From assembly GCF_000423485.1 (NCBI RefSeq), contig NZ_AUIB01000008.1:1-64000 (forward strand): a DNA stretch of 64,000 nucleotides. Direction: 5' to 3'. The notes under the pieces are model-generated. The model was not told where the DNA came from. It saw only the letters and a program-made list of their open reading frames with translations, and did no database searches. The DNA comes from Propionimicrobium lymphophilum DSM 4903 (GTDB lineage: Bacteria; Actinomycetota; Actinomycetes; Propionibacteriales; Propionibacteriaceae). A program made the position numbers and the translations under genes. Shown here piece after piece: positions 1 to 12,415 of this stretch. Within the stretch, counting starts at the first letter, position 1. Every line of letters begins with the position of its first letter.

Positions 1-17
1 AAAATTCCACAGTGGGC

Positions 18-46
18 TTGACTTTTTGGGGATTGTCTGTTAGACT
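18..46 (+). promoter_or_regulatory. rRNA operon promoter
   Basis: A TTGACT hexamer (18-23) and a TAGACT hexamer (41-46) are separated by exactly 17 bases. This fits a housekeeping sigma-70/SigA promoter with a start near position 53, giving a transcribed leader of roughly 370 bases before 16S. It is the best promoter visible upstream of the operon. Further promoters could lie before the window starts. Confidence 0.7.
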
Positions 47-213
47 GTTTCTGCTGGGTTGTGACCTTGCAGGGCTTTGATGGTTCTTGTTGGTCTGGTC
101 TGGTGTGTATCAAACGATTTAGGGATTTGACAAGGGTTCTGGTTGTTTGGTAGAGTTTTGGAGCTGCCTTTTCTGGGTCCTGCTTTTTGTGGGGTTTGGT
201 TTTGTGCGTCCGA

Positions 214-236
214 TGTTTGAGAACTCAACAGCGTGC
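214..236 (+). promoter_or_regulatory. rrn leader boxA-like antitermination element
   Basis: The leader contains TGTTTGAGAACTCAACAGCG, which closely resembles the conserved leader element of mycobacterial and streptomycete rRNA operons where the Nus antitermination complex assembles. A related TTTTGAGAATTACACAGTGG stretch recurs before 23S at about 2180. Just downstream, AGTCAATG (242-249) can pair with CATTGACT (1990-1997) beyond 16S and may form part of the 16S processing stem. The rest of 1-425 is T-rich leader without a supported gene. Confidence 0.65.
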
Positions 237-425
237 TTTTTAGTCAATGCCAATGCATTTTTGCATTTTGTTTTTAATCCCGTGCCATTCTTTTTGGATG
301 GTTCGAGATTCCTTTGATTACTAATGATTTGACCAGTTTTTGGTCTTTTGTCAGTTGTCGAATTTTCTGTTGACGGTTTTTTGCAGGCTTCCTTTTGTTT
401 GGTTGCCTGTTTTGCCGATATTTTT

Positions 426-1952
<1,527 letters not shown>

Positions 1953-2191
1953 AGCCATTTTCAACCGTTTGGTTGGTGGTTTTGTGGAACATTGACTTTT
2001 GACTGATCAGGTTTTTCTGGTTGTTTAGTACTGCTTGCTTTTGTGAGTGTGGAACGCGCTGGTTTGGTTTGGTTGGTTTTTTGCACGCTGTTGGGTTTTG
2101 AAGCCTCGGATTTTGGCTTCGTGCGGTCAAGCGCGCATGGAACGTTTTGTTTGTTTTGTGTGGTTTGGTTTCGCCCGTATTTTGAGAATTA

Positions 2192-2218
2192 CACAGTGGA
2201 CGCGAGCATCTTTGTAGA
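2192..2218 (+). other. 5' arm of 23S processing stem
   Basis: The 27 bases just before 23S are almost perfectly complementary to 5320-5346 just after it, with only two mismatched positions in the middle. The two arms bring the 23S ends together as the usual RNase III-type precursor stem. The 16S-23S spacer (1949-2224) carries no tRNA gene. It contains a small CAACC/GGTTG hairpin soon after 16S and a boxA-like motif at about 2180. Confidence 0.75.
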
Positions 2219-2224
2219 TTTAAA

Positions 2225-5317
<3,093 letters not shown>

Positions 5318-5401
5318 TTTCTACAAAGATGTACGCGTCCACTGTGTTGTTCTTGGGGTACGGACGGCAACCCTTTTGGGGGTTGGTCCTAACTCGATAG
5401 T

Positions 5402-5520
5402 GTTTCGGTGATGATAGCGGAAGTGAAACACCTGGTTCCATTCCGAACCCAGAAGTTAAGCCTTCTAGCGCCGATGGTACTGCAGGCGGGAGCCTGTGGG
5501 AGACTAGGTAGTTGCCGGAC
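5402..5520 (+). rRNA. rrf: 5S ribosomal RNA
   Basis: A 119-base segment contains the canonical 5S features GTGAAACACCTGGTTCCATT, CCGAACCCAGAAGTTAAG and the terminal GTTGCCGGAC. It lies about 85 bases after 23S and directly before an intrinsic terminator, as the last gene of the operon. Confidence 0.95.
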
Positions 5521-5524
5521 TTTT

Positions 5525-5562
5525 TAATGCCCTCCAGGCTTTTGTTTGGAGGGCATTAACTT
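5525..5562 (+). terminator. rRNA operon intrinsic terminator
   Basis: A perfect 12-base stem (TAATGCCCTCCA, 5525-5536, with TGGAGGGCATTA, 5547-5558) with a 10-base loop is followed by a short T-containing tail. It begins five bases after 5S. Confidence 0.88.
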
Positions 5563-5641
5563 TTCACACACAAAAATTTTTTGTTGGTGCAAGAGATCTC
5601 CATTGCTATGGGGTTAATGAGTTGTTATTCTCCCTTGCTCA

Positions 5642-5670
5642 TTGACAAATCATGTTTAGTGCATTATCTG
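5642..5670 (+). promoter_or_regulatory. Promoter of the TPR-protein operon
   Basis: A consensus TTGACA (5642-5647) is followed after 17 bases by TATCTG (5665-5670), or after 16 bases by TTATCT. Transcription would begin near 5677 and give a leader of about 55 bases before the ATG at 5731. The genes downstream up to recN are tightly packed and could be served from here. Confidence 0.55.
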
Positions 5671-5730
5671 TAACCATCACTAAATGGTTATGATTGGTCG
5701 AACGCCTCTATATCAACTGGAAAGAGTTTC

Positions 5731-7674
5731 ATGGATTCACGCTCAAACGACGGAAGAGACCGTCGTAATTACGAACAACGCGCAGATCGAGCCGGTGGAC
5801 GAAAGCAGAACTGGGGATCTAGAGGGCGCGGGCGCTCCGGCGGAGGTTCATGGGGCAACAGTTCCAAATCCGAACGCTCAAACTATTCTTCTGGACGCAG
5901 CTTCGGAGGAAAGAAACGATTTGATCTTGATCACAAGCAGGGGCGTCCATACGGAAAGTTCGACAATCGTCGGGACGATCGCAACTTCGAAGACCGTTCA
6001 GAACGCAGGGATCGTAAGCGTTTCGATTCTCGAGGCGAAGGCAGCAACTGGAACCGCAAGGGCTCCGAAGACAGAAATCGTCGTAACAGTTGGAATGATC
6101 GCAGGGACGGCGACAATCGTAACGGGCATTCGTGGGGCGGTGACCGAGAAGACAAACGCAGTTGGAACAAGAACCGTTCCACTGACAAACGCAATTTCGG
6201 CCGCGACGATAACAAGGGACGCAAGCGTAATTTCGATAACCGCTGGAGCGATTCAGAAGATCGTAATAATCGTGGTTTTGACCGTGGCGAGCGTCGCGAT
6301 GATCGTCGTGGGTCTTGGAACAAGTCCCGGGATTTCGATCGCAAGCCTTGGGGAAATAAGCGAAACGATCGTCACGACGATAGGCGAGATGGCGCGCGTG
6401 GCGAAAAGCGTTGGAACAACAACCGTAATGATCGTCGCTGGGACGATCGGGGCGGTGAAAATCGCTGGGAAGAGCGTAAGGACAGGCAGCCAAGAGAACG
6501 TCGTTGGAATGACCGACGTGAGGAACGTGGCTTTGACAGGCATGATGATAGACGCGGCCAGAAGCGTTGGAATGATCGACGTGACGATCACGGCGGCGAA
6601 AAGCGCTGGGGCGATCGCAGTGGCTTCAAGAATTATGACAGAGACTCTCGTCGCGATGACAGGCCAAATAACCGTTCGTGGGATCGCGAGCCCGGTAAAT
6701 TCGATCGTCGTGACGAAGACAGGCGATCGCGTGAAGACCGTCACGAGGTCAAGCGAGATCACAGGAGCTTCCGTGAAGTTCGCAACGAGCGTCTAAATCC
6801 TGGCCTGCAGAGGCCGGAAAACGAGCCCGAACCGCTAGTAGATTTCGACGAGAAGTCCATTCCGTTCACTGTGCGGGCTGAACTTCGCGGTCTTCCCAAG
6901 GATCTTTCTGAACAGATCCAGGGCCACATCGCCGGCGCGATGGCAAGCATTGAAACTGACATGGAACTTGCTCTGGGGCATGCTCGGGCAGCTCGGCGCC
7001 TAGCTGCCCGTCTGCCAGTAATTCGTAGCATCGCTGGTGAGGTTGAGTACCAGGCTGGAAACTTCGATAAGGCACTCAGCGATTATCGAGCCGTCTTGAG
7101 GATGACCGGTAATCAGAACTATCTTCCCGTGATCGCTGACTGTGAGCGAGCCGGCGGTAAGCCTGAAGCTGCACTCCGCACTCTTAGGAATGCCAAGGAT
7201 CTTGACGTTGAGCAGCAGGCTGAGGCCGTTCTTGTCGAATCAGGCGCTCGCGAAGACATGGGACAGCGCGAAGAGGCCCTTCGAGTTCTCAAGAATCAGA
7301 TTTCTAGCGGGCTGGGCGGCCGATACGAGCAGGCCAGACTGCGATACGCCTATGCGAACCTCTTGGAACTAGCGGGTCAGACCAGGCAGGCGGAAGAGTG
7401 GTTCACGTCAGCTGCTAAGTATGACGACAATAACGAACTAGATACCGCAGCGCGCATCTCTGCGATAACGGGTGAGGAAATCGTTGAAGAAGCTACTGAG
7501 GAGTTCGAGGTTCTCGATGTCGACTTCGAGGAAGAACCAATCCATGACGATAGCCTCGATGGCAGCGAAGAAGAAATGGTTCAGGACGAGACTTCCGAGG
7601 AAGACGAACAGCCCGAAGAAGACGCTGATGAGCTCGAGCAGGACGAGAAAGAGGAAGATGAATCGTCTAATTGA
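5731..7674 (+). CDS. Arg/Asp-rich low-complexity protein with TPR domain
   Basis: The 647-residue protein has three parts. Residues 1 to about 345 are a disordered tract built from R, D, N, G and W with degenerate repeats of the kind RRWNDRRDD. Residues about 360-590 are helical with tetratricopeptide-like repeats (for example the A-G-N-F-D-K-A-L-S-D-Y segment). The last 50 residues are strongly acidic. Related TPR proteins precede the HAD gene and tlyA in other Actinobacteria, but their role is not established. The N-terminal tract resembles RNA-binding low-complexity regions, so a role in RNA or ribosome biology is inferred. It lies straight after the rRNA operon. The ATG at 5731 follows a weak GGAAAGAG site. 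The start is moderately sure; the coding frame is certain from length and the TPR part. Confidence 0.9.
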   Translation: MDSRSNDGRDRRNYEQRADRAGGRKQNWGSRGRGRSGGGSWGNSSKSERSNYSSGRSFGGKKRFDLDHKQGRPYGKFDNRRDDRNFEDRSERRDRKRFDSRGEGSNWNRKGSEDRNRRNSWNDRRDGDNRNGHSWGGDREDKRSWNKNRSTDKRNFGRDDNKGRKRNFDNRWSDSEDRNNRGFDRGERRDDRRGSWNKSRDFDRKPWGNKRNDRHDDRRDGARGEKRWNNNRNDRRWDDRGGENRWEERKDRQPRERRWNDRREERGFDRHDDRRGQKRWNDRRDDHGGEKRWGDRSGFKNYDRDSRRDDRPNNRSWDREPGKFDRRDEDRRSREDRHEVKRDHRSFREVRNERLNPGLQRPENEPEPLVDFDEKSIPFTVRAELRGLPKDLSEQIQGHIAGAMASIETDMELALGHARAARRLAARLPVIRSIAGEVEYQAGNFDKALSDYRAVLRMTGNQNYLPVIADCERAGGKPEAALRTLRNAKDLDVEQQAEAVLVESGAREDMGQREEALRVLKNQISSGLGGRYEQARLRYAYANLLELAGQTRQAEEWFTSAAKYDDNNELDTAARISAITGEEIVEEATEEFEVLDVDFEEEPIHDDSLDGSEEEMVQDETSEEDEQPEEDADELEQDEKEEDESSN

Positions 7675-8650
7675 TCCGTACGACTGCGCCCTTTTCGACC
7701 TCGACGGGGTCGTATATCTGGGCCCCGAACCGGTAGTTGGTGCCCCCGAAGGCATCGGCAAGCTCAGAGAGCTGGACAAGAAGATCGGGTTCGTGACTAA
7801 TAACTCCGGCAGGCTGCCCGAGACCGTCAGGGACCAGCTAAATGGCATGGGCGTCTATTGCGAACTCGAAGACGTCGCCACAAGCGGCCAGGCATCCCAA
7901 GATATGCTGCGCAAGGACCTAAAGCCGGGCGCTAAGGTGCTCGTCTGCGGAGCAGAAGCCTTCGACGACAAGGTTCGCGAGGCGGGTTTTGAGGTCGTCA
8001 AAACCTACGCTGATTCTCCCGAAGCAGTGATTTGCGGTTACAACCCCAAGATGCCTTGGGAACTTATCGACGAGGCGGCTCTGGCGGTGCAGAATGGCGT
8101 GCCCTGGTACGCCTCTAACCCGGACGCGACACGTCCCACCGATCGAGGAATCGTGCCGGGCGCTGGCGGTGTGCTGATGTTGATCGAGCTTTGCGCTCCT
8201 GGTCACAAGCCCGTGATTGCCGGTAAGCCGTACCGGCCGTTACTGGACTACACGATCGAACGAATGGGCGTTTCCGCTCCGATTTTCGTGGGTGACAGGC
8301 TGGACACCGATATCGAGGGTGCATACAACGTGGGCATCGACTCGTTCATGGTGTTTACCGGAGCTCATGGCAAACGCGATCTGATTTACGCAGCAGAGCA
8401 CCAGCGTCCCACTTACATCGGCGCCGATATTCGTTCCATGAGCGAACCCGCACGCACTGCAACCGTGGATGGGCACGTCGCCACATGCAACGGGACCACC
8501 GTTCGGATCGAGAACGGCAGATTAGTCGCGGATGCAATGCCTTCCGACTACGAGGGCCAGCTCGATGCCCTCTGGGCGGGTAGCCAGCTTTCTTGGGCTA
8601 ACGATGTAGACGCGGAAGACTTTCTGGTGGCACTAGATGACGTCCACTGA
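7658..8650 (+). CDS. HAD-superfamily IIA phosphatase (NagD-like)
   Basis: A 330-residue HAD hydrolase starting at ATG 7658, preceded by GAGG, and overlapping the TPR gene by 17 bases. The frame stays open further upstream, but that part is antiparallel in character to the acidic tail of the TPR gene and is not used. Motif I is DLDG (residues 14-17), motif II lies in FVTNNSG, and the C-terminal GDRLDTD holds the metal-binding aspartates. The type IIA cap fits the NagD/p-nitrophenyl phosphatase group, which hydrolyses small phosphoesters such as nucleotides or glycolytic by-products; the exact substrate is unknown. The gene order TPR-HAD-small protein-tlyA-NAD kinase-recN is conserved in Actinobacteria. 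Confidence 0.9.
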   Translation: MNRLIDPYDCALFDLDGVVYLGPEPVVGAPEGIGKLRELDKKIGFVTNNSGRLPETVRDQLNGMGVYCELEDVATSGQASQDMLRKDLKPGAKVLVCGAEAFDDKVREAGFEVVKTYADSPEAVICGYNPKMPWELIDEAALAVQNGVPWYASNPDATRPTDRGIVPGAGGVLMLIELCAPGHKPVIAGKPYRPLLDYTIERMGVSAPIFVGDRLDTDIEGAYNVGIDSFMVFTGAHGKRDLIYAAEHQRPTYIGADIRSMSEPARTATVDGHVATCNGTTVRIENGRLVADAMPSDYEGQLDALWAGSQLSWANDVDAEDFLVALDDVH

Positions 8651-8849
8651 TGATGCTCCGATGAGTGACGCTGGACGGATTCCCGTTACGGGCAATCACG
8701 CGGTCGACAGGGTCTTAGAAGAGTTGGGCGATATATCGGAGTTCTCTCCGAGCGATCGACTAGCCAAGCTTGCTAAGGCCCAAGACGGCCTGACTAGGGT
8801 CCTCGAAAGGTCTCGGGAATCAATTCCTATGCCGAAACCGAAAAATTGA
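8637..8849 (+). CDS. Small conserved hypothetical between HAD gene and tlyA
   Basis: A 70-residue protein with no recognised catalytic motif. It has one predicted helical stretch (roughly residues 20-60, with a heptad-like pattern of Leu, Val and Ala) and a proline/lysine-rich tail. It overlaps the HAD gene by 14 bases and the tlyA start by 4, so it is translationally coupled on both sides. Small proteins of this type occur at the same spot in other actinobacterial genomes. An alternative start is the ATG at 8661. I see no basis for a function. Confidence 0.7.
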   Translation: MTSTDDAPMSDAGRIPVTGNHAVDRVLEELGDISEFSPSDRLAKLAKAQDGLTRVLERSRESIPMPKPKN

Positions 8850-9589
8850 TTCGGCTAGACAAGGCGGTCCAGGCCCAGGTCAGGTCGCGCACTCGGGCGC
8901 AGAAACTGATCAGGTCGGGCAAGGTTCAGGTTAACGGTAAAACCGTCCTTAAACCCTCATTTGGAGTCGGCGAATACGACGTAATTGAGGTTGAAAACGA
9001 TCGCTGGGTTTCCAGGGCAGCCTACAAACTTCTTGGCGCGCTTGAGGGGCTTCAGGAAGCTGGCATCCAACTTCCGGAAAGCCCGAGGGTGCTTGACGCA
9101 GGTGCATCGACAGGTGGCTTCACTCAGGTGATGCTTGATGCGGGTGCCCGTCGGATCTATGCGGTTGATGTCGGCCACGATCAACTCGATGAGACAATCC
9201 GCTCACACGAGCGAGTAGAGGTCAGGGAAGGTCTCAACCTGCGCGATTTAGTGCTTTCAGATTTGGATTCCGAGCCAGTCGACTTGATTGTCGGGGATGT
9301 GTCATTCATCTCGTTAAAACTGCTATTGAAACCGCTAGCGGGTGTCCTCAAACCAGATGGATTGGCGCTATTACTAGTTAAGCCACAGTTCGAAGTTGGC
9401 AAGGATCAGCTCGGAGCTGGCGGTGTCGTGCGAAGCGATGAGCTTCGTCGTGAAAGCGTAACCGCAGTAATAGAGGAGGCAAGAGGGGTCGGATGGAATC
9501 CCATCTGGAGCGCAGACAGCAAGCTGCCTGGACCATCTGGGAATCGCGAGATTTTTGTCTGCTTCAGCGCGACCGGGCAGAACAATTGA
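8846..9589 (+). CDS. tlyA: TlyA family 16S/23S rRNA 2'-O-methyltransferase
   Basis: A 247-residue protein with an N-terminal S4 RNA-binding domain (residues 1 to about 45) and a Rossmann-like methyltransferase domain whose SAM-binding loop reads VLDAGASTGGFTQ (residues 82-94). In mycobacteria TlyA 2'-O-methylates a cytidine in 16S and one in 23S rRNA, and its loss gives capreomycin resistance. Homologues are also called haemolysins, an older label. The start is a TTG at 8846 that overlaps the TGA of the preceding small gene, so translation probably depends on coupling. It is followed by NAD kinase and RecN, the same order as in Mycobacterium tuberculosis. Confidence 0.93.
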   Translation: MIRLDKAVQAQVRSRTRAQKLIRSGKVQVNGKTVLKPSFGVGEYDVIEVENDRWVSRAAYKLLGALEGLQEAGIQLPESPRVLDAGASTGGFTQVMLDAGARRIYAVDVGHDQLDETIRSHERVEVREGLNLRDLVLSDLDSEPVDLIVGDVSFISLKLLLKPLAGVLKPDGLALLLVKPQFEVGKDQLGAGGVVRSDELRRESVTAVIEEARGVGWNPIWSADSKLPGPSGNREIFVCFSATGQNN

Positions 9590-9635
9590 ATGGGCTGGCT
9601 TAGGCAGCCTAGAACTAGCAGATAAGCTCGAAGGT

Positions 9636-10520
9636 ATGAGTCGAAAAGTCGCGTTCGTGGTGCATCCTGCCAAGCCTGAGGCGGTAGATGCCGCATTGGA
9701 ATTCGCTCAAGGGATGAGCGAGAAAGCGATTGAGTGCCTGGGATTGGGGCAGCGCGCCGAATTAGTTGCAGATAAGTGCGCGAACGTACAGATTTGTCGG
9801 CCTGAAGACCTCACCAACGATGTCGAGGTGATGGTCGTTTTCGGTGGCGACGGCACAATTCTCGCCGCGGCAGAGATGGCCGTGCCACATGGCATACCTC
9901 TGCTGGGTGTTAACCTTGGACACGTCGGATTTCTCGCGGAACTCGACCCCTCGAACATTCCAGAACTAATCGAACAGGTTATTTCTAGGCACTACGATGT
10001 CGAGGAGCGCTTGACTCTCGACGTCAGCGTCAACGACAACGGAGAAGAAGTCTGGCATTCTTTCGCCGTCAATGAGGTGACGATCGAGAAACATGCCAAG
10101 ACGAAGATGCTGGATCTGCTTATCGAGGTCGACGGGCTACCGCTATATCGGTTCGGGTGTGACGGGTTGCTAGTCTCAACTCCAACGGGGTCTACCGCTT
10201 ACGCTTTTTCGCTTTCTGGGCCGGTTGTGTGGCCTGACGTCGAGGCCTTTTTGGTTGTTCCGATGGCTGCCCACGCGCTGTTCGCGCGTCCACTGGTGCT
10301 TGCCCCTGACTCGCAGGTGGATGTCTGCGTTGCCGACGACACTGGGTCCCAGCTTGTCTTGTGGTGCGATGGACGTAGAACCGTCGACATGCCGCCGAGC
10401 GCGAAAATTAACGTCAAGCAGAACGCTAAGAAAATGCTCGTGGCGCGCCTTTCGGAGCAGCCTTTTACTTCCAGGCTAGTTAAAAAATTCAAACTAAATG
10501 TCGAAGGATTTAGGCACTAA
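9636..10520 (+). CDS. nadK: NAD kinase
   Basis: A 294-residue ATP-NAD kinase that makes NADP from NAD in the cytosol. The diagnostic motif GGDGT is at residues 70-74, followed by NLGHVGFLAE and the NAD-binding segment STPTGSTAY. The frame is open from 9555, but the family N-terminus begins with the MSRKVAFVVHP strand encoded at 9636. A TAAGCT hexamer ends 7 bases before this ATG, which suggests an additional leaderless transcript. It overlaps recN by one base. Confidence 0.95.
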   Translation: MSRKVAFVVHPAKPEAVDAALEFAQGMSEKAIECLGLGQRAELVADKCANVQICRPEDLTNDVEVMVVFGGDGTILAAAEMAVPHGIPLLGVNLGHVGFLAELDPSNIPELIEQVISRHYDVEERLTLDVSVNDNGEEVWHSFAVNEVTIEKHAKTKMLDLLIEVDGLPLYRFGCDGLLVSTPTGSTAYAFSLSGPVVWPDVEAFLVVPMAAHALFARPLVLAPDSQVDVCVADDTGSQLVLWCDGRRTVDMPPSAKINVKQNAKKMLVARLSEQPFTSRLVKKFKLNVEGFRH

Positions 10521-12196
10521 TGCTCACTAGTCTTCGCATTAAAGATTTAGGCGTCATCTCGTCGTCAACCCTGGATTTTGAGTCAGGAATGACTGTGCTC
10601 ACGGGCGAAACCGGAGCCGGTAAAACGATGATTGTTAGCGGCCTCGGGCTGCTGCTCGGAGCGAGAAGCGACTCTGGGCTTGTCCGTCTAGGTTCCCAAA
10701 AGTGCCTGGTCGAGGGAACTTTTGATGCAGACAAAATAGTTGACGAGCTAAGCCAGTGCGGTGCCGAGATCGATGACGGCGAGGTTCTTTTCGCTAGACA
10801 AATAAGCAAAACTGGCAGATCTAGATCTTTCGCGGGTGGTGTGCAGATTCCGCTTGGCAAGCTAGGAGCTCTGACCGGAGAGCTTGCAACTTTGCACGGG
10901 CAATCCGAGCAGATTCGGTTGGGCACTTCGGAGCGTCAGAGGCAGGTGCTAGATCATGCTGCAGCACATGAGCAACTGCTCGAGGAATACCGAGAGCTAT
11001 ATGCGTTGCGGGCCCAGACCAGGGATGAATTGACGGAGGTCCGAAACAACGCTCAGGCCAGGGCCAGGGAACACGACGTTCTTGCTTACGGCTTAGACGA
11101 GATCGAAAAGGTGGATCCCCAGCCCGGCGAGGATAAGGAACTCGCCGCAGAGGCCGCAAGGCTCCAGGCAGTCGATGATTTAAGGACCCTGGCGGCACGA
11201 GCTAACCGTGCACTGTCTGGATCTCCGAGCGGCGATATAGACGAGCCTGGCGCATCTGGGCTGTTATTCGAAACCGTGAAAGCTCTCGAGCAGGTTGCCG
11301 ACCTTGATGATTCTGGTGCCCAGCTTGCCGAAGCTGCTCGGCAGGCGAGTTTTGCTGTCGAAGATCTGTCTTCGAGCGTCGCAAGCTATCTCGCCAACCT
11401 GGAGGGCGACCCTCTGAGGCTGGAGGCTATTGGCCAACGCAGGGCAAAGCTGCAGGAGCTGACCCGCAAGTACGGTGATTCTATTGATGACGTGATTGCC
11501 TGGGCGCAGAACGCCAGCAAACGCGTTCTAGAGCTAAGCGACGATGACTCGAAGATAGCCAAACTATCGGAGCAGTTAGCCAAAATCGAGGCAAAGCTGC
11601 TTGAGGTCGGCAAGAGACTCAGCACGAGCAGAAAAAACGCAGCGGACAGGCTGGCTGAGAAGGCGATGGGGGAGCTGACCGCGCTCGCCATGCCGCATGC
11701 CAGGTTGATTTTCCACCTAGACCCTTTAGACGAACCCGGCCCTTGGGGTTTGGAAAAGGTTCAGCTACTGTTTTCCGCCAATCCAGGGAGCAAACCTGCG
11801 CCGCTAGCCAAGGTCGCATCTGGCGGTGAGCTGTCCCGAGTCAGGCTGGCACTTGAAGTGGTATTGGCGGCAGGAGACGAGGGCCACGTCTTCGTGTTCG
11901 ACGAGGTCGATGCCGGCGTCGGCGGTGCGGTGGCGACCGAGATTGGTCGCCGCTTGGCCATGCTAGCTAAGCATTCCCAGGTGATCGTCGTAACCCACTT
12001 GGCCCAAGTAGCAGCCTTCGGCGACGCACATTACATGATCGCGAAATCAAGCGACGGCGAGGTTACAACCAGTGGAGTGACGCGGCTCGACGACGAAGCC
12101 AGGCTTACCGAGTTGGCAAGAATGATGGGCGGTTCCGATACGAAGACCGCTCTTGCCCACGCCAAAGAACTCAGGCAGCAGGCTGAAGATATTTAG
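10520..12196 (+). CDS. recN: DNA repair protein RecN
   Basis: A 558-residue SMC-like ATPase involved in recombinational repair of double-strand breaks. The Walker A motif GETGAGKT is at residues 29-36, the middle is a long coiled coil with an ordinary RecN spacing, and the C-terminal lobe has the ABC signature SGGELSR followed by the Walker B DEVDAG. The ATG overlaps the stop of nadK (TAATG). recN is often damage-inducible, but no SOS box is visible directly upstream; it seems to be read with the tlyA-nadK genes. Confidence 0.96.
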   Translation: MLTSLRIKDLGVISSSTLDFESGMTVLTGETGAGKTMIVSGLGLLLGARSDSGLVRLGSQKCLVEGTFDADKIVDELSQCGAEIDDGEVLFARQISKTGRSRSFAGGVQIPLGKLGALTGELATLHGQSEQIRLGTSERQRQVLDHAAAHEQLLEEYRELYALRAQTRDELTEVRNNAQARAREHDVLAYGLDEIEKVDPQPGEDKELAAEAARLQAVDDLRTLAARANRALSGSPSGDIDEPGASGLLFETVKALEQVADLDDSGAQLAEAARQASFAVEDLSSSVASYLANLEGDPLRLEAIGQRRAKLQELTRKYGDSIDDVIAWAQNASKRVLELSDDDSKIAKLSEQLAKIEAKLLEVGKRLSTSRKNAADRLAEKAMGELTALAMPHARLIFHLDPLDEPGPWGLEKVQLLFSANPGSKPAPLAKVASGGELSRVRLALEVVLAAGDEGHVFVFDEVDAGVGGAVATEIGRRLAMLAKHSQVIVVTHLAQVAAFGDAHYMIAKSSDGEVTTSGVTRLDDEARLTELARMMGGSDTKTALAHAKELRQQAEDI

Positions 12197-12415
12197 AGGA
12201 ATCGTGCCCAATTCCTAAGCGAGCTAGCCCAAATTGATTAGCGACACTGGTCACAATCTCTAATGAGACTATTTAGTCTCGACGAGTGGGCTTGAGGAGA
12301 TGGCGAAAACGCTTAAAGTGCGAGAGTCTTCGGCGCCTTTTCTCACCTTTAAATCTCGTCTTTCAATGGGTAACGCTTCAGCGGTATTCTGCTAGAAAAC
12401 ACCTCGGAGGTATCG
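12197..12415 (+). other. Leader/intergenic region before pyrB
   Basis: A 219-base gap holds a GAGACT/AGTCTC hairpin (12265-12280) and a 31-codon open frame (12300-12395, beginning MAKTLKVRESS) that ends just before the pyrB ribosome binding site CGGAGGT. No PyrR-binding motif or T-tract terminator was recognised. It may be a promoter-bearing leader for pyrB, and nothing stronger can be said. Confidence 0.35.

Noticed and set aside
5684-6796. Long overlapping open frames in the Arg/Asp-rich part of the TPR gene (370 codons in another plus frame, 224, 137 and 169 codons on the minus strand)
   Set aside because: They arise because the repetitive CGN/GAY codon pattern of the true frame leaves few stops in other frames. 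Their products are low-complexity (Arg/Ser, Ile/Val/Thr) with no domains, and the true frame continues into a recognisable TPR domain.
10821-11198. Minus-strand frames inside recN and similar shadows across the core genes
   Set aside because: They mirror codon bias of the coding strand and encode Arg/Pro/Ser-rich sequences without family resemblance.
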